A stretch of 64,000 bases of DNA from Anatilimnocola floriformis (GCF_024256385.1 NZ_JAMLFW010000001.1:3534001-3598000); one strand, 5' to 3'; counted from the first letter of the stretch, positions 16,466 through 26,657 are shown. The notes: a model not told the origin generated them from the sequence alone. Translations and numbers: made by a program.

Positions 16466-16687
16466 GAGAGAGATCGCTACCGCGGAGAGAGGAGCCGCGA
16501 AAAGCTGCAAACGCAGCGTTTTTCGCTGGGTTTCATCATACGGGACGCGCGAGTGATTTGCAGATCAGCCCTTTGGGAAAAAATATTGGCGGCAGTCACG
16601 CAAACGCGTGATTGGTCATTTCTGGGGGAGTTCTACATTTAAAAGCATCAGATCGAACTTTGTACTTTCTCTTCCTCGGAGTTTGCC

Positions 16688-17575
16688 ATGCATCGGTCCT
16701 CTCCCTGCCGTCGCGGTTTTACACTCGTCGAGTTGCTGGTCGTGATCGCCATTATCGGTGTGCTCGTCGCGTTGCTTCTGCCAGCGGTGCAAGCCGCTCG
16801 CGAAGCGGCCCGTCGTGCTCAATGCTCCAACAATATCAAGCAGATGGGCCTGGCTCTGCACAATCATCACGACACCCGCGGCGCACTCCCCGGCAATGGT
16901 TTCTTTGCAGGCACGGCTGGCCTTGCGTTTCACGTGCACATTTTGCCATACATCGAGCAGACCTCGCTGTATGAGAAGTTCGCGATTCAAGAGAGCTATA
17001 ACAGCGCGACGAACCAAGCGAACAAGAACGGGATGCCGAAGTTTTATCGCTGCCCCAGCCAGATCATGTTGAAAGCGACCGGCGCCGATGCGGGTTGGGA
17101 CTGCGTGGGCTACGTCGGCAACATGGGGCCGCACGGCAATATTCCGGGCACGACTTCGCCCTATGAGTGGACTTCGAATGCCTCCACGGGTGGTTACTCG
17201 AAACAAGGCGTGCTCGGGCCGGGCGCGGGTGTGTCGTTCCGTGAAATTACCGATGGCACGAGCAATACGATCATGGTCGGCGAACTGTCGTGGGGGAAAG
17301 CTGCCAACGCTACGTTCTATCGTGGTTGGAATCGCGGCTGCGGAAACGACTCCAGCACGTATGGCTGCACCAGTTGCAAGAACATCGCCAACAGCATCAA
17401 CAATCAGGCCACGGTGAATGCCGGCACCGATGTCGCCATGGGAAGCCATCACCCGGGCGGCGCTCAGTTCGGCATCGTCGATGGCAGCACGCGGTTCATC
17501 ACCGAGAGCGTTGACCTCACCGTGCTCTACAGCAGCTCGAGCCGCGACGGCGGTGAAGTGCGGGTCTTCGAATAA
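16688..17575 (+). CDS. DUF1559 protein with prepilin-type N-terminus
   Basis: A 295-residue member of the large planctomycete DUF1559 family. The N-terminus has the type IV pilin/pseudopilin cleavage and methylation motif ([27 protein letters not shown]), followed by the family-typical [27 protein letters not shown]. The C-terminal hallmark [19 protein letters not shown] is intact. These proteins are presumed surface or pseudopilus-related; their exact role is unknown. A lipoprotein gene follows 34 bp downstream, the usual arrangement. Maturation would need a prepilin peptidase; the one encoded at 27503-28714 seems to lack an active-site residue. Confidence 0.93.
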   Translation: MHRSSPCRRGFTLVELLVVIAIIGVLVALLLPAVQAAREAARRAQCSNNIKQMGLALHNHHDTRGALPGNGFFAGTAGLAFHVHILPYIEQTSLYEKFAIQESYNSATNQANKNGMPKFYRCPSQIMLKATGADAGWDCVGYVGNMGPHGNIPGTTSPYEWTSNASTGGYSKQGVLGPGAGVSFREITDGTSNTIMVGELSWGKAANATFYRGWNRGCGNDSSTYGCTSCKNIANSINNQATVNAGTDVAMGSHHPGGAQFGIVDGSTRFITESVDLTVLYSSSSRDGGEVRVFE

Positions 17576-17609
17576 TCTTCAAATCCATCAGCAGACGGAG
17601 AATAAACAA

Positions 17610-18041
17610 ATGAAAACGGCTTCTTCTTTTTCCTGGCTCATTGCTCTTGCGTTGCCGTTGCTCCTGACGGGCTGCGGTCAGAGCGGTCCGAAAACGTATC
17701 AGGTCAGCGGCCTGGCGACGTTCGCCGGCAATCCAATTCCGGATGGTTGGGTGATCTTCACGCCGAACAGCGCCGAGCAAAACTCCGGCCCGCAGGGACG
17801 GGCTCGCATTCAAAGCGGCAAGTTCGACACGCGCGTCGAAGGTGGCAAAGGAGTCACCGGCGGACCGACCATCGTGCGAATCGAAGCCTACGACGGAAAC
17901 GGCAACGACGCAGCGCTCAATGGCGCGCCGATCATGGCTCCCTATGAAATGAGCGTCGATCTGCCGAAGCAAAAGACCGCGCAGGACTTTGAAGTTCCCG
18001 CGACCTGGGCTCGTCAGCGGTTTACGATGCCCCCTCCGTAG
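17610..18041 (+). CDS. small lipoprotein linked to DUF1559
   Basis: A 143-residue lipoprotein with lipobox LLLTGC (Cys at about 25) and a single beta-sandwich-like domain containing YQVSGLATFAGNPIPDGWVIFTPN and KFDTRVEGGKGVTGGPTIVRIEAYDG, which resembles the carboxypeptidase-regulatory-like lipoproteins that typically follow DUF1559 genes in planctomycetes. ATG 17610 is preceded by GACGGAG. Probably co-transcribed with the DUF1559 gene. Its stop abuts the end of the convergent endonuclease V gene. Confidence 0.85.
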   Translation: MKTASSFSWLIALALPLLLTGCGQSGPKTYQVSGLATFAGNPIPDGWVIFTPNSAEQNSGPQGRARIQSGKFDTRVEGGKGVTGGPTIVRIEAYDGNGNDAALNGAPIMAPYEMSVDLPKQKTAQDFEVPATWARQRFTMPPP

Positions 18042-18551
18042 TTACTGGGGAGTTGGATTTGGTTGCCGCGCGAGTTGATCGACGCGGCGCAGCAGATCAG
18101 GAATGCGATAGGGACCGGCCATCTGCCGAATGTATGCAGCCGCCAGAGCAGCTTCGATGCCGACAGTCGTGATGAACAGCGGCGACTGACTTTCGCCGCG
18201 GAGAATCGAAACCGGCGCGGCGCCATGGAAGGCCGTTTTTGCCACGCCGATGATTGGTGTCTGGTTGGCAAGTGCATCCCACAGATGCCGGCCCAATCCA
18301 GGGCGGTCGCCCAGATCGACGAAGCCGTCAATCAGGATGGCTTCCAGCGGCGATTGAGTTTCTTTCAGCACCGCGAGCAAGCAAGGCAACTCGCGGCGGA
18401 AAAATTCGCCAGGAACGTACGGCTGCACGTGCTCGCAAAGAATGGTGTGTTCTGCGATCGACGAAGCTGCGGACCATTCGCGAAAGACCACGGCAGCAGC
18501 CGTGGCTTGCTGTTTTTCATCCGCGTACTGAACGTCAAGGGCAGCGATCAT
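18042..18551 (-). CDS. nfi: endonuclease V (short form)
   Basis: A 169-residue protein with the endonuclease V core: catalytic Asp in AALDVQYA, the wedge and Glu in PYVPGEFFRRE, the Asp in LIDGFVDLGDRPGLGRHLW, and IIGVAKTAFHG. The enzyme nicks DNA 3' to deoxyinosine (or cleaves inosine-containing RNA). Typical members have about 220 residues; this one begins right at the first catalytic strand and so lacks the usual N-terminal 30 or so residues. The upstream gene ends 38 bp away, leaving little room for a missed start. Last gene of a same-strand cluster. Confidence 0.82.
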   Translation of the reverse strand: MIAALDVQYADEKQQATAAAVVFREWSAASSIAEHTILCEHVQPYVPGEFFRRELPCLLAVLKETQSPLEAILIDGFVDLGDRPGLGRHLWDALANQTPIIGVAKTAFHGAAPVSILRGESQSPLFITTVGIEAALAAAYIRQMAGPYRIPDLLRRVDQLARQPNPTPQ

Positions 18552-18589
18552 GCTGGTAACGACGCGCGATTGACGCAGTGGGTTCGCTG

Positions 18590-19804
18590 TTATCGCAGAA
18601 TTGGCACCACGCTGGTTTGCAGCTCACCGCCGGTGACGTGCACCTGGTAGTTGGCGTCGACAAAGACATCGACTTCGCTGCGGACGCCGAACTCGGGCAG
18701 GTAAATGCCGGGTTCAATCGAGAAGCAACAGCGCGGCAGGACCAGGCGGTCCTCGCGCGTTTCCAGGCCGTCCATATTCGCGCCGTTGCCGTGAACTTCC
18801 TGGCCGATACTGTGGCCGAGGCGGTGAACGAAATAGTCACCATAGCCGGCGGCAGTGATAACTTCGCGGGCGGCAGCATCGACCTGCCAACCAGCGAGAG
18901 GGTCGCGGCGACCGACGTGATCGTGAACCTTGGCGATCGCAGCATCGCGAGCAGCGGCGACGATTTGAAAAATCTTCTCGTACTTCTCGGGCACCGTGGT
19001 TCCGACAAAACCAACTCGCGTAAGATCGCTATACACAGCCCGTGGCTGATTCAGCTTCGCCCAGAGATCGATCAAGACGAAATCACCCTCGCGAATCGCA
19101 ACATCGGTGGCCGCGCACGTTTCGAAGTGAGGATCGCCGCTGTGAGCGTTCGCGCCGACGATCGGCGGATGATAGGTCGTCAACCCGTGCTCGGCGAAGT
19201 GATCCATGATGAGCTGTTGGACGGCAGTCTCACGCACGCTGCCGTGCGAGCGCACTTCACTGGCGATGAATTGCCACGCGCGGTCGTAGGCGCTGTTGGT
19301 ATGCTTTGCCGCTTCGAGATGCATGCGCCATTGATCGTCGTCCCAGGTGGCTTCGAAGAGCTGGATGAGATTGCCGGAGGAAACGACTTCGGCGCCGGCA
19401 GCACGGACTACTTCGAGCGTGCCGGCATCGACTCGCGATATGTACGGATTGCAATTGCGAGGCGAATACTCCATCGCAATCCGTTTGCCCTGCGACGCGA
19501 GCTGCGTGACACCGGCGTCCCACTCCTGCCATTTCAGATAGATGGTTTTATCGCCCGGCAGATGATCGAGCATCGCCGATTCGATGCGATGCACGAGCTT
19601 GCGAGGTTCACCGCTGGCCGGGATGAGATAATGCCAGCGGCGAGAGCCCATCGTGTCATCGGGAATGCCCAGGATCCGCCGCGCGAGAATGTTGCTGCCG
19701 CGAAAATCGCCGAGCAACCAAGCGTCGAAACCAAACTCGCGAAGTGCGGCTTGGATTGCGGGAATATTGGGCATGGGTGAGCCGAAAACTTGGGTAACCG
19801 GCAA
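18590..19804 (-). CDS. M24 family metallopeptidase (Xaa-Pro aminopeptidase-like)
   Basis: A 404-residue protein with a creatinase-like N-terminal domain and a pita-bread metallopeptidase domain. The dinuclear metal ligands are visible in DLWAKL...VYSDLTRVG (Asp, Asp), HRLGHSIGQEVHG (His) and SIEPGIYLPEFGVRSEVDVFV (Glu, Glu). Such enzymes release N-terminal residues, often before Pro. The first 10 residues may not be translated; ATG 19774 (MPNIPAIQAAL) fits the family better. The start is adjacent to the stop of the DUF4340 gene, so the two are probably co-transcribed, though no functional link is evident. Confidence 0.88.
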   Translation of the reverse strand: MPVTQVFGSPMPNIPAIQAALREFGFDAWLLGDFRGSNILARRILGIPDDTMGSRRWHYLIPASGEPRKLVHRIESAMLDHLPGDKTIYLKWQEWDAGVTQLASQGKRIAMEYSPRNCNPYISRVDAGTLEVVRAAGAEVVSSGNLIQLFEATWDDDQWRMHLEAAKHTNSAYDRAWQFIASEVRSHGSVRETAVQQLIMDHFAEHGLTTYHPPIVGANAHSGDPHFETCAATDVAIREGDFVLIDLWAKLNQPRAVYSDLTRVGFVGTTVPEKYEKIFQIVAAARDAAIAKVHDHVGRRDPLAGWQVDAAAREVITAAGYGDYFVHRLGHSIGQEVHGNGANMDGLETREDRLVLPRCCFSIEPGIYLPEFGVRSEVDVFVDANYQVHVTGGELQTSVVPILR

Positions 19805-21529
19805 CTAAGGAGCAAAGCCCCGCATGCCAGCTGGATTGAAACCGCCGGGACCGCCCATGCCAGGGGCACCAGGACCGCCGCCGGGGTTGCTCGGAATGAT
19901 CTGCTTAATGCCGTCGGTCTCGAGCTTGCGGAAGGCGTCGATGCCGTAGCCTTCGTCCTTCGCACCGCTGGCTTCCTTGATGATGTCGGCCCGGCTGAGG
20001 TGGACCTTCTTGTACACATCTTCCGAGATGACGTAATACCAATCGGCGAAACGAGCATTGAGTTCGTTAACGCGGCCGGTCGCCTTCTTCTTGCGATCTT
20101 CCCACTCTTCCATCTTGCGGCGGTTTTCCTTGCGGATCTTGTCGATGGCGGCTTGAGCCGGATCGACCATCGGCGGCGGGCCCGGCTTGGGAGTATCCGT
20201 CTTCGGCGGATCTTGCACCGTCGTTGCGGGCGGCGGATCTTTCGGGCCGTCAACTTTGGGCTCTTCGGCCTGGTCTGCACCGCCACCACCCGACTTGTTT
20301 TCGGCTGGCTTGGGTGCTTCTGGTCCGGCAGGTTCGGGTTGCAGCGTCGGTGTGGTGAGAACGTCCGGGGCCAGCTGAGCACTGACGAACAAATAACGGT
20401 TGAGTTGCCCCTTCACCACGCTGGCTTCATCGCTGGAGACATTGCCGAAGCGGAGGACGTATTGCACGCCGTCCTTCATGTCGATGATGACTTCGCCATT
20501 GGCGGACGCGATCTCCAGCTTGCCGTCTTTTTCGCCGGTCGGGAAAAAGCCGAGCTCTTGCAGAGAGACCAAGCCGTCGCGGTTGTTCATCAGCTCCTGA
20601 CTGATCGTCAGGGTGCTGTCGATGCCGGCGGGCTTGCGCTTGACGTTGACGATTTTCAGATCGTCGAGGGCGGTCTTTAGTTCATCGAGCTTCGTCTTGT
20701 TGAGCTCTTCTTGCTCTGTCACACCATCGGGAACGGCTTTGCCTTGGGCGTAGCGCTGAAGTTGTTCGAGCTTCCAGATGCCGAGCTCGGGGTTCCAGGC
20801 AACGGCAGCTTCCATGCGTGGGAAGATGCCGTAGCGGCCGTCACCTTGCGGCGAAAGGACGTTGTAGTCCTTGAGCGTCACCTTGCTGACGTCGAGAGCG
20901 TTGAGCTGCAGCAGATCCTTTTCGATCCACTGATCGAACTCTACGGGGAGCTTCGTCATGTCGATATCGGCCACCCAGACCACGTCTTCGCCTGGCTTGC
21001 GGACAAACCGCTGAACCGAAGTTCCCGTGTCACCTTCGGCGGCGGCCTTTTTGCCGACGATCAGCTTGAAGATGTCGTCACCCTTCTTATCACGCACCAG
21101 AACCAGCTCACCAACGCCTTGGTCACCAGCCTTGGTCTGTCCCTTCACCGGCTCCACCACGCCGTACAGTTGATGGTCTTCAGCAACTTCGCTCGCCACG
21201 CCGATCGACTTGAGATCGATGAGAGTGGAAGCGACATCTCGGAGCCGATCTTTCGCATCGGCGGGGTAGTTCGATTGCGAGGGGATTGCCCAGCGGCCTT
21301 TAACTTCAGCCACTTCGAATTCTTGCATTTGGCCGAGCTTCTCATCGAACTTCACGATCTTCAGGCTTTGGGCTGCAAGGGGATCTTTGAAGTCGGGGAA
21401 AAGAGTCGCGCCAACCTTTGGCCCCGGTGTGTCGGTGCCGCCAAGGTTGCTTCCCACCTCATAGGCCACCAACAGGCCGACCACTGCGGCAATGGCAACA
21501 TGAATGATCGTGCGATTTTGTTCGTTCAT
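19805..21529 (-). CDS. DUF4340 domain protein of a Gld-type ABC system
   Basis: A 574-residue protein with one N-terminal membrane anchor (IHVAIAAVVGLLVAYEVG) and a long periplasmic region containing DUF4340-like beta repeats (QMQEFEVAEVKGRWAIPS..., RYGIFPRMEAAVAWNPELGIWKLEQ). A Pro/Lys-rich linker (about residues 400-450) and a Pro/Gly-rich C-terminus (GGGPGAPGMGGPGGF) flank a charged helix. DUF4340 genes usually sit downstream of gldA/gldFG ABC genes, as here (60 bp after the permease). Probably a periplasmic accessory subunit; substrate unknown. Confidence 0.85.
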   Translation of the reverse strand: MNEQNRTIIHVAIAAVVGLLVAYEVGSNLGGTDTPGPKVGATLFPDFKDPLAAQSLKIVKFDEKLGQMQEFEVAEVKGRWAIPSQSNYPADAKDRLRDVASTLIDLKSIGVASEVAEDHQLYGVVEPVKGQTKAGDQGVGELVLVRDKKGDDIFKLIVGKKAAAEGDTGTSVQRFVRKPGEDVVWVADIDMTKLPVEFDQWIEKDLLQLNALDVSKVTLKDYNVLSPQGDGRYGIFPRMEAAVAWNPELGIWKLEQLQRYAQGKAVPDGVTEQEELNKTKLDELKTALDDLKIVNVKRKPAGIDSTLTISQELMNNRDGLVSLQELGFFPTGEKDGKLEIASANGEVIIDMKDGVQYVLRFGNVSSDEASVVKGQLNRYLFVSAQLAPDVLTTPTLQPEPAGPEAPKPAENKSGGGGADQAEEPKVDGPKDPPPATTVQDPPKTDTPKPGPPPMVDPAQAAIDKIRKENRRKMEEWEDRKKKATGRVNELNARFADWYYVISEDVYKKVHLSRADIIKEASGAKDEGYGIDAFRKLETDGIKQIIPSNPGGGPGAPGMGGPGGFNPAGMRGFAP

Positions 21530-21589
21530 GGGAGTAGGAGGGAGCTGGGAACTAAGAGCTGAGATCTGGGGAATTGCCGGAACGAAACG

Positions 21590-24500
21590 TTAGTAACGGA
21601 GTCGCGATTTCGACACGCCTTCGCGTTCGCGTACGCGGCGCTGGGCGTAAACCGACAAGCCGATGAGGAGCGGGAAAATCAGCGGCAACACGGTCGCAGC
21701 GATCTTCACCGAGTTCTGTGTCGATTCGATGTCGCGATCGCCTTTACGACGGAGTTCGTCGGCCGAACGCTCAAGCTCTTGCTCGAGCTGCTTCTTCCGC
21801 ACGCTGATCCGCTGATCGATGATCGTTTCCTTGACATTCGCCTGACGTTCTTTTTCGCGGAAATCAGCAACTTGGGCGGCATCGAGCGTGCCTTCGGTTT
21901 GCTTCTTCCGCATCACTTCGAGTTCCTTCTTGAACTCGGCGATTTCCTTTTCCTTCTCGGCTTCGAGATCTTTCACGCTCTTGTCGAACTGCTCTTGGAA
22001 TTTCTTGAGCGTGTTCGTTTCCTCATCGCGGGTGCGTGAAACCTTTTCCTCGATCATCCGCAGCGTGCTGTGCTGCGGCTTGCGGATGCGAATGCGAAGG
22101 AAGCGGTCGTCGCCGGCCGCCTGATCGATGGCGTTGAGGGCGAAGACCACATTATCAAAGCGGAAGTTGAACAAAGCGTTCGGCATGTTGCGGTTCTGCA
22201 GAAAGAAGCCGTCAAGCATGTCGACGTCGCACACATACACGCAGTGAATGTGTCGAGGCTTTTTCTTCTCTTCGGTGGACTTTTCGTCCTTCTTCTTGTC
22301 GTCGTCACCCTTGGCCGAGGTGGATTTCACTTCAGGAGTCGCGGCCGGCGGATCGATATCGGGACCGATGATTTCAGCGGCCAACGTGTAGCGTTTGTCG
22401 GACTGGGTTTCTTCGAACTTATTCTCCAGCGCGCGACGCCCTTGTTGTTGCAAGCGGCGGAGCTCTGCTGAATCGAGCATGCCGGTATTGCGACTGGCCG
22501 TCGAGACGAGCGGCGTGAGCTTCGTCTTAGCGCCGATCTGTTCTTCGATGGCGCCTGGAATCAGAAGCAACAGTTCTTCCATACCGGCGACCATCGTCGC
22601 GTCTTTGTTGAATACGTTGTTGGCTCCCGGCGCTTCCTCGCGAATGAAGACCAGCTCAGGGCCGAGCCCAGTCCGCGTAAACCGCGGATAAGGGTTATAG
22701 GCCTGCCAGACAATGTTGCCCGGCGGCTTGGCGGCGGGATTGCCAGCGTCACCAATGGGCTTGATGCCGAGAACTTCCCACAGGGCGCGAATGTCGCCCT
22801 TGGGCGGCGGCGGACCACCACCCATGCCCATGAAGCCACCTTGCGGCGGCTTGTCGACGTTGGTGCCGACCAGCGTGCCGCCAGCAAAGATGCTGGGCAT
22901 CGGATCTTCGAAAATCGCACAGGGCTGCCCCTGGCGAACTGCATCGACGACGTTTGAAAGTTCTTGCGGGCCGAGGCTGGATGGTTGGACAATCAGCAGG
23001 GCGTCGTACTTGCCCACTTCGATCGGCGAGGTCGGATCGACTTGCTCAACGCGATACTGCTTTTCCAATTCGTCGATAATCGGCTGCTTGGGAATTTGCC
23101 GCGGCTGCATCCCTTGCATCGAGAAGCCGCCGTACATCTGAGCGTCGGTCGTTACCACGCCCAGTTTCTTCCGATCGCCCTTGGCCACCGTGGCAATCGA
23201 ACGGACCAGTTCATATTCCACCGGCAAGCCATGGCCGAAGAACGGCACGACGACTTTTTCCAGACCGCACGTGAAAGCAGCCCCCAGGATCAGTTCTTCC
23301 TGGCTCATTTTTTCGCGGCTTTGCAGCTGCACGGTCTGCTTCTTGATGCCGAAGCGACTTTCGGCGCGGGCGGCTTCTTCCGAGAACATTTCCAGGTTGT
23401 CGTGCATGCGGACTTTGATTTTGCCGCCGCTGTAACTGGCTAGTTCCTTCAGGCTTGAAATTAGGTTGTACCGAGTGCGGATAAAATCCTTCGGCATGTC
23501 GGCGCTGATGAAGGCGTCGATGGTGACTTGTTTCTTGGGATCCAAATCACGAATCAATTTGATCGTATCGGGCGACAGCGAACTGACGCTGCCGTGCGTC
23601 ATGTCCTGACGAAGAATTTCGTGCCGCGAGAGATAAAAGCACAGGCCGAGGCCGGCGATGATCAAGCATTCGACCCGCAGCATGAAGTGCCCGAGCATGC
23701 CGCCTTGCATGGCATTGATGATCGCGCTGGCGTTGATGGTGAGCACCGACAGGATAAGGAGAGCAGCCCCCGACCACTGAAGCGCGAGCAAGAACCGCGG
23801 ATGATTCACGAGCGTAGTACCCAGGAAGCACAGCAATCCCAGTAACACGAGGCCGAGCGAAACGCCGATCGTCAACGTAGTCAACTCGGATTGGGTTTGA
23901 TCGCGGCCACGGCCCGACCAGTGTCGTCGGCCGATCAGGATCACACTCACGTAAATGCCGATGGCGAGGATCGACGTGAAATACAAAATCGAGGCCAGGC
24001 TGATAACGCCGCGGCCAAAGTCATCGAACTGCGACCACAGGCTCCACCGCATCGCGCCGTTGGCAACGGCGGGGGCGGCAATCGCGTGATCCAGCCAGGC
24101 AATGGCGACCAACAGCGAATTGAGCAGCATGCCGAGCACAAAGCTCACGGTCATGTTGTTGGTGAGGAACGAGCCAATCATGCCCAGTGCGATCATCGCC
24201 AGGCCCATCAGCCAGTAGCCAACGTAAGTGGTAAAAATCAAACCGATATCGAGTGAGCCCAGCGACAACATCGCCAGCACCATGAAGCTGGAAACTTGTG
24301 CGAATAGCAGCGAAAACGTAAAGATCGCAGCCGCGGCCAGGTATTTGCCCCAGACGATTTCGGCGTCGGTGGCTGGCAGCGTGAGGAGCAATTCATCGGT
24401 GCCGGAGCGGCGTTCCTCGGACCAAATACTCATCGTGATGGCCGGCACGAACAGCAGCAGAATCAGCGGCATGTAGCTGCTGAGAACATCGAGGTTGGCC

Positions 24501-24736
24501 AGATTGGCCGTGAAAAATTTATCGGGCCAAAACGAGCAAGCCGACGTAAGCAATACGAACAAGCAGAGGAACACATAGCCCGTCGGATTGCTGAAGTAAC
24601 CGAAGACGTTGCGTTTGACCAGCGCAAACGAAGCCTTGTTGAAAGAGGCCAGTGGCACGAGGAGCAAGGCCAGCAGGCCGATAAACGCCACATCAATGAT
24701 GAGGAGGATGATCAGTTGCAACAGGATGGTGCCCAT
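21590..24736 (-). CDS. fused GldF-GldG ABC transporter permease
   Basis: A 1048-residue fusion. Residues 1 to about 280 form an ABC-2 permease of GldF type (EERRSGTDELLLTLPATDAEIVWGKYLAAA is typical). A second membrane block (about 290-370) leads into the GldG/ABC_transp_aux domain (VTIDAFISADMPKDFIRTRYNLISSLKEL...VPFFGHGLPVEYELVRSI...YDALLIVQPSSLGPQEL). A charged coiled coil (about 890-1000, KFQEQFDKSVKDLEAEKEKEI) precedes a final transmembrane helix. GldA/F/G were named for gliding in Bacteroidetes, but the fused form is widespread in non-gliding bacteria and its cargo is unknown. Works with the ATPase encoded upstream. Confidence 0.9.
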   Translation of the reverse strand: MGTILLQLIILLIIDVAFIGLLALLLVPLASFNKASFALVKRNVFGYFSNPTGYVFLCLFVLLTSACSFWPDKFFTANLANLDVLSSYMPLILLLFVPAITMSIWSEERRSGTDELLLTLPATDAEIVWGKYLAAAAIFTFSLLFAQVSSFMVLAMLSLGSLDIGLIFTTYVGYWLMGLAMIALGMIGSFLTNNMTVSFVLGMLLNSLLVAIAWLDHAIAAPAVANGAMRWSLWSQFDDFGRGVISLASILYFTSILAIGIYVSVILIGRRHWSGRGRDQTQSELTTLTIGVSLGLVLLGLLCFLGTTLVNHPRFLLALQWSGAALLILSVLTINASAIINAMQGGMLGHFMLRVECLIIAGLGLCFYLSRHEILRQDMTHGSVSSLSPDTIKLIRDLDPKKQVTIDAFISADMPKDFIRTRYNLISSLKELASYSGGKIKVRMHDNLEMFSEEAARAESRFGIKKQTVQLQSREKMSQEELILGAAFTCGLEKVVVPFFGHGLPVEYELVRSIATVAKGDRKKLGVVTTDAQMYGGFSMQGMQPRQIPKQPIIDELEKQYRVEQVDPTSPIEVGKYDALLIVQPSSLGPQELSNVVDAVRQGQPCAIFEDPMPSIFAGGTLVGTNVDKPPQGGFMGMGGGPPPPKGDIRALWEVLGIKPIGDAGNPAAKPPGNIVWQAYNPYPRFTRTGLGPELVFIREEAPGANNVFNKDATMVAGMEELLLLIPGAIEEQIGAKTKLTPLVSTASRNTGMLDSAELRRLQQQGRRALENKFEETQSDKRYTLAAEIIGPDIDPPAATPEVKSTSAKGDDDKKKDEKSTEEKKKPRHIHCVYVCDVDMLDGFFLQNRNMPNALFNFRFDNVVFALNAIDQAAGDDRFLRIRIRKPQHSTLRMIEEKVSRTRDEETNTLKKFQEQFDKSVKDLEAEKEKEIAEFKKELEVMRKKQTEGTLDAAQVADFREKERQANVKETIIDQRISVRKKQLEQELERSADELRRKGDRDIESTQNSVKIAATVLPLIFPLLIGLSVYAQRRVREREGVSKSRLRY

Positions 24737-24825
24737 GAATATCTATCCGTTCTGCCAATCAATTCGCTGAGAGTTGCTTGTATTTGGTGCGTCGGCCGGA
24801 CCCTATTGTTGATCCGGCGGACCAA

Positions 24826-25608
24826 CTAGCCTTCCGTTGCCGCGGTGCGCGTCAGCCGATGGAAAGCGGCATCGAGTCCTTGACCATCGCGATCGAGATC
24901 CTTCACGCTGCCGTCGTAAACCAGGCGGCCTTCGTTGATCATCACCACGCGACTGGCGATCGCTTCGACTTCTTGCAAGATGTGCGTCGAGAGGAGAATT
25001 GTCTTCGTCTCGCTGATTCGTCGTAGCGTCCGACGCACTTCCAAAATTTGATTCGGATCGAGACCTGCCGTCGGTTCGTCCATGATCAGCACATCGGGTT
25101 CGTGCAGCAGGGCCTGAGCCATGCCGACGCGTTGGCGGAAACCCTTCGATAATTTGCTGATCGGCTTGTGTACGACGCTCGACAAAATGCAGAGATCGAT
25201 CACCGCATCGATGCGATCGGCCTTTCGTTTGCCGGCAATGCCGCGAGCATCGGCGAAGAACTCAAGCAGCGAAAACGGAGTCATGTCGGGATAGAGCGGG
25301 CCATTTTCCGGCAGGTAGCCGAGCTTTTCAGCGCCGGCGAGGCGATCGGTCGCCATGTCGTGCCCAGCGATGCGGCCCACGCCTTCGGAGGGCGAAAGGT
25401 AGCCGGTGAGGAGCTTCATCGTGGTGCTTTTGCCGGCGCCGTTTGGCCCGAGAAAGGCAACCAGTTCCCCCTTCGCCACGCGAAAGGAAACGTTGTTCAC
25501 GGCGGCGAACGCACCATAGAACTTGCTGAGACCAACGGCCTCGATCATCGCAGGCTCGCTGGCTCGGCTCTTCGTTTGTGGGTCAGTCATCGACCTGTTA
25601 CCTGACAA
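24826..25608 (-). CDS. GldA-like ABC transporter ATPase
   Basis: A 260-residue ATPase with Walker A GPNGAGKST, signature LSKGFRQRVGMAQALL, Walker B VLIMDEPTAGLD and switch His in LLSTHILQEVEAIA. The sequence around SKFYGAFAAVNNVSFRVAKGE and TPFSLLEFFADARG is typical of the ABC-2 (CcmA/GldA) group that energises the downstream fused permease. First gene of the minus-strand cluster ending at 18042. The 89-bp gap to the permease gene contains an imperfect GGCCGGACC hairpin (about 24792-24822), perhaps a decayed copy of the palindrome seen at 58403. Confidence 0.9.
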   Translation of the reverse strand: MSGNRSMTDPQTKSRASEPAMIEAVGLSKFYGAFAAVNNVSFRVAKGELVAFLGPNGAGKSTTMKLLTGYLSPSEGVGRIAGHDMATDRLAGAEKLGYLPENGPLYPDMTPFSLLEFFADARGIAGKRKADRIDAVIDLCILSSVVHKPISKLSKGFRQRVGMAQALLHEPDVLIMDEPTAGLDPNQILEVRRTLRRISETKTILLSTHILQEVEAIASRVVMINEGRLVYDGSVKDLDRDGQGLDAAFHRLTRTAATEG

Positions 25609-25905
25609 CCGGGGGGAGGAAACGAACCGTTGCGGTCAGCTGGCTGGTGGATTTCCAGTGCCAGCTTCCAGCTGTGAATACACAGTTGCCGCGACGATTG
25701 GCGGGAGTTGCGTCCCTGCTTAAAGTGCCACAGTATAACGGCTTGCTGCCGCCGCTCAACCGGCTTAGTAGACAAAGCCGGCCGGCATTGCCCAGCTTAA
25801 CGCGTGCACCGCTATGCTTGGATTACGACGCTGGCAGCCCGTTGGTTCGCTCCGAACCTGCTACCGAGGCCGCAGTTGTCTCTTTTCGCTGCGCTTCGTG
25901 AGCGA

Positions 25906-26619
25906 TCAACCCACCCAATCGCCGGCCACGCGCTGATCGACAATTTGCAGCCGTTGTTCCAACGTTCGCTCCAGATAGAGGGCATCGGCTGGCTCTGAAA
26001 TGCTCGAAAGCAGGCTCATCCGCTCGCCGCTGTTGAGCAGGACGTTGAGGTTATAGCTGTACGCGTAGCCGTGGTCGCGATGGTGGCACTGCTCAGTAAC
26101 GAACAGCTGACTGATCTCGAAGACCGAAATTCGCTTGTTGCCCCAGGTCGGCAATGGCCCTTGATACACGCTTAATTCGCCGCTCGCGATTCTTACTTCC
26201 GTGCGGTTGATGAACGTGACCAGGATCCAATAAATCATGCCGATGCCGGCAAGGAGATGCAGCATTGGAAAGACGATTGGGATCACCGCGAACCAGCCTC
26301 CTCCTTTTAGGAACGCGCCGATCGCGAACGTGTACCACGCGAGCAAAAAGCCGTTCCAAAAAATTGCGAAGAAGACGAGGAACCAAATGGCGTGTGTGTA
26401 CCACCGCCAGCCGATTGACAGGTCGGGGCCAAAATCATCAACCCGCCAATGCCGCGGCGCCGCGATGGGGAGACTGCTCCGCAAGTTGATGATCGGCCGG
26501 CCCGCTTGATCGACGAGGCTGAAAACCGAATTGCACGACAGGCACTTTCCCACGCCGAGCTGAATGTTGACATCGGCAGCAGGAACCGGCTTCAGGCAAT
26601 CGGGGCAGGTGAGTTTCAT
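25906..26619 (-). CDS. zinc-ribbon membrane protein of unknown function
   Basis: A 237-residue protein beginning with a ribbon (CPDCLKPVPAADVN...CLSCNSVF), then two long hydrophobic segments (about residues 75-102 and 108-135) and a C-terminal beta-rich soluble region (ISVFEISQLFVTEQ...). The layout resembles the two membrane proteins at 9626-11262 only in general form. Possibly co-transcribed with the LOG-family gene 38 bp upstream. No function can be assigned. Confidence 0.7.
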   Translation of the reverse strand: MKLTCPDCLKPVPAADVNIQLGVGKCLSCNSVFSLVDQAGRPIINLRSSLPIAAPRHWRVDDFGPDLSIGWRWYTHAIWFLVFFAIFWNGFLLAWYTFAIGAFLKGGGWFAVIPIVFPMLHLLAGIGMIYWILVTFINRTEVRIASGELSVYQGPLPTWGNKRISVFEISQLFVTEQCHHRDHGYAYSYNLNVLLNSGERMSLLSSISEPADALYLERTLEQRLQIVDQRVAGDWVG

Positions 26620-26657
26620 GCTGACTATTCGTTCCTCGCTCGCAAAGATTGCTGCCG

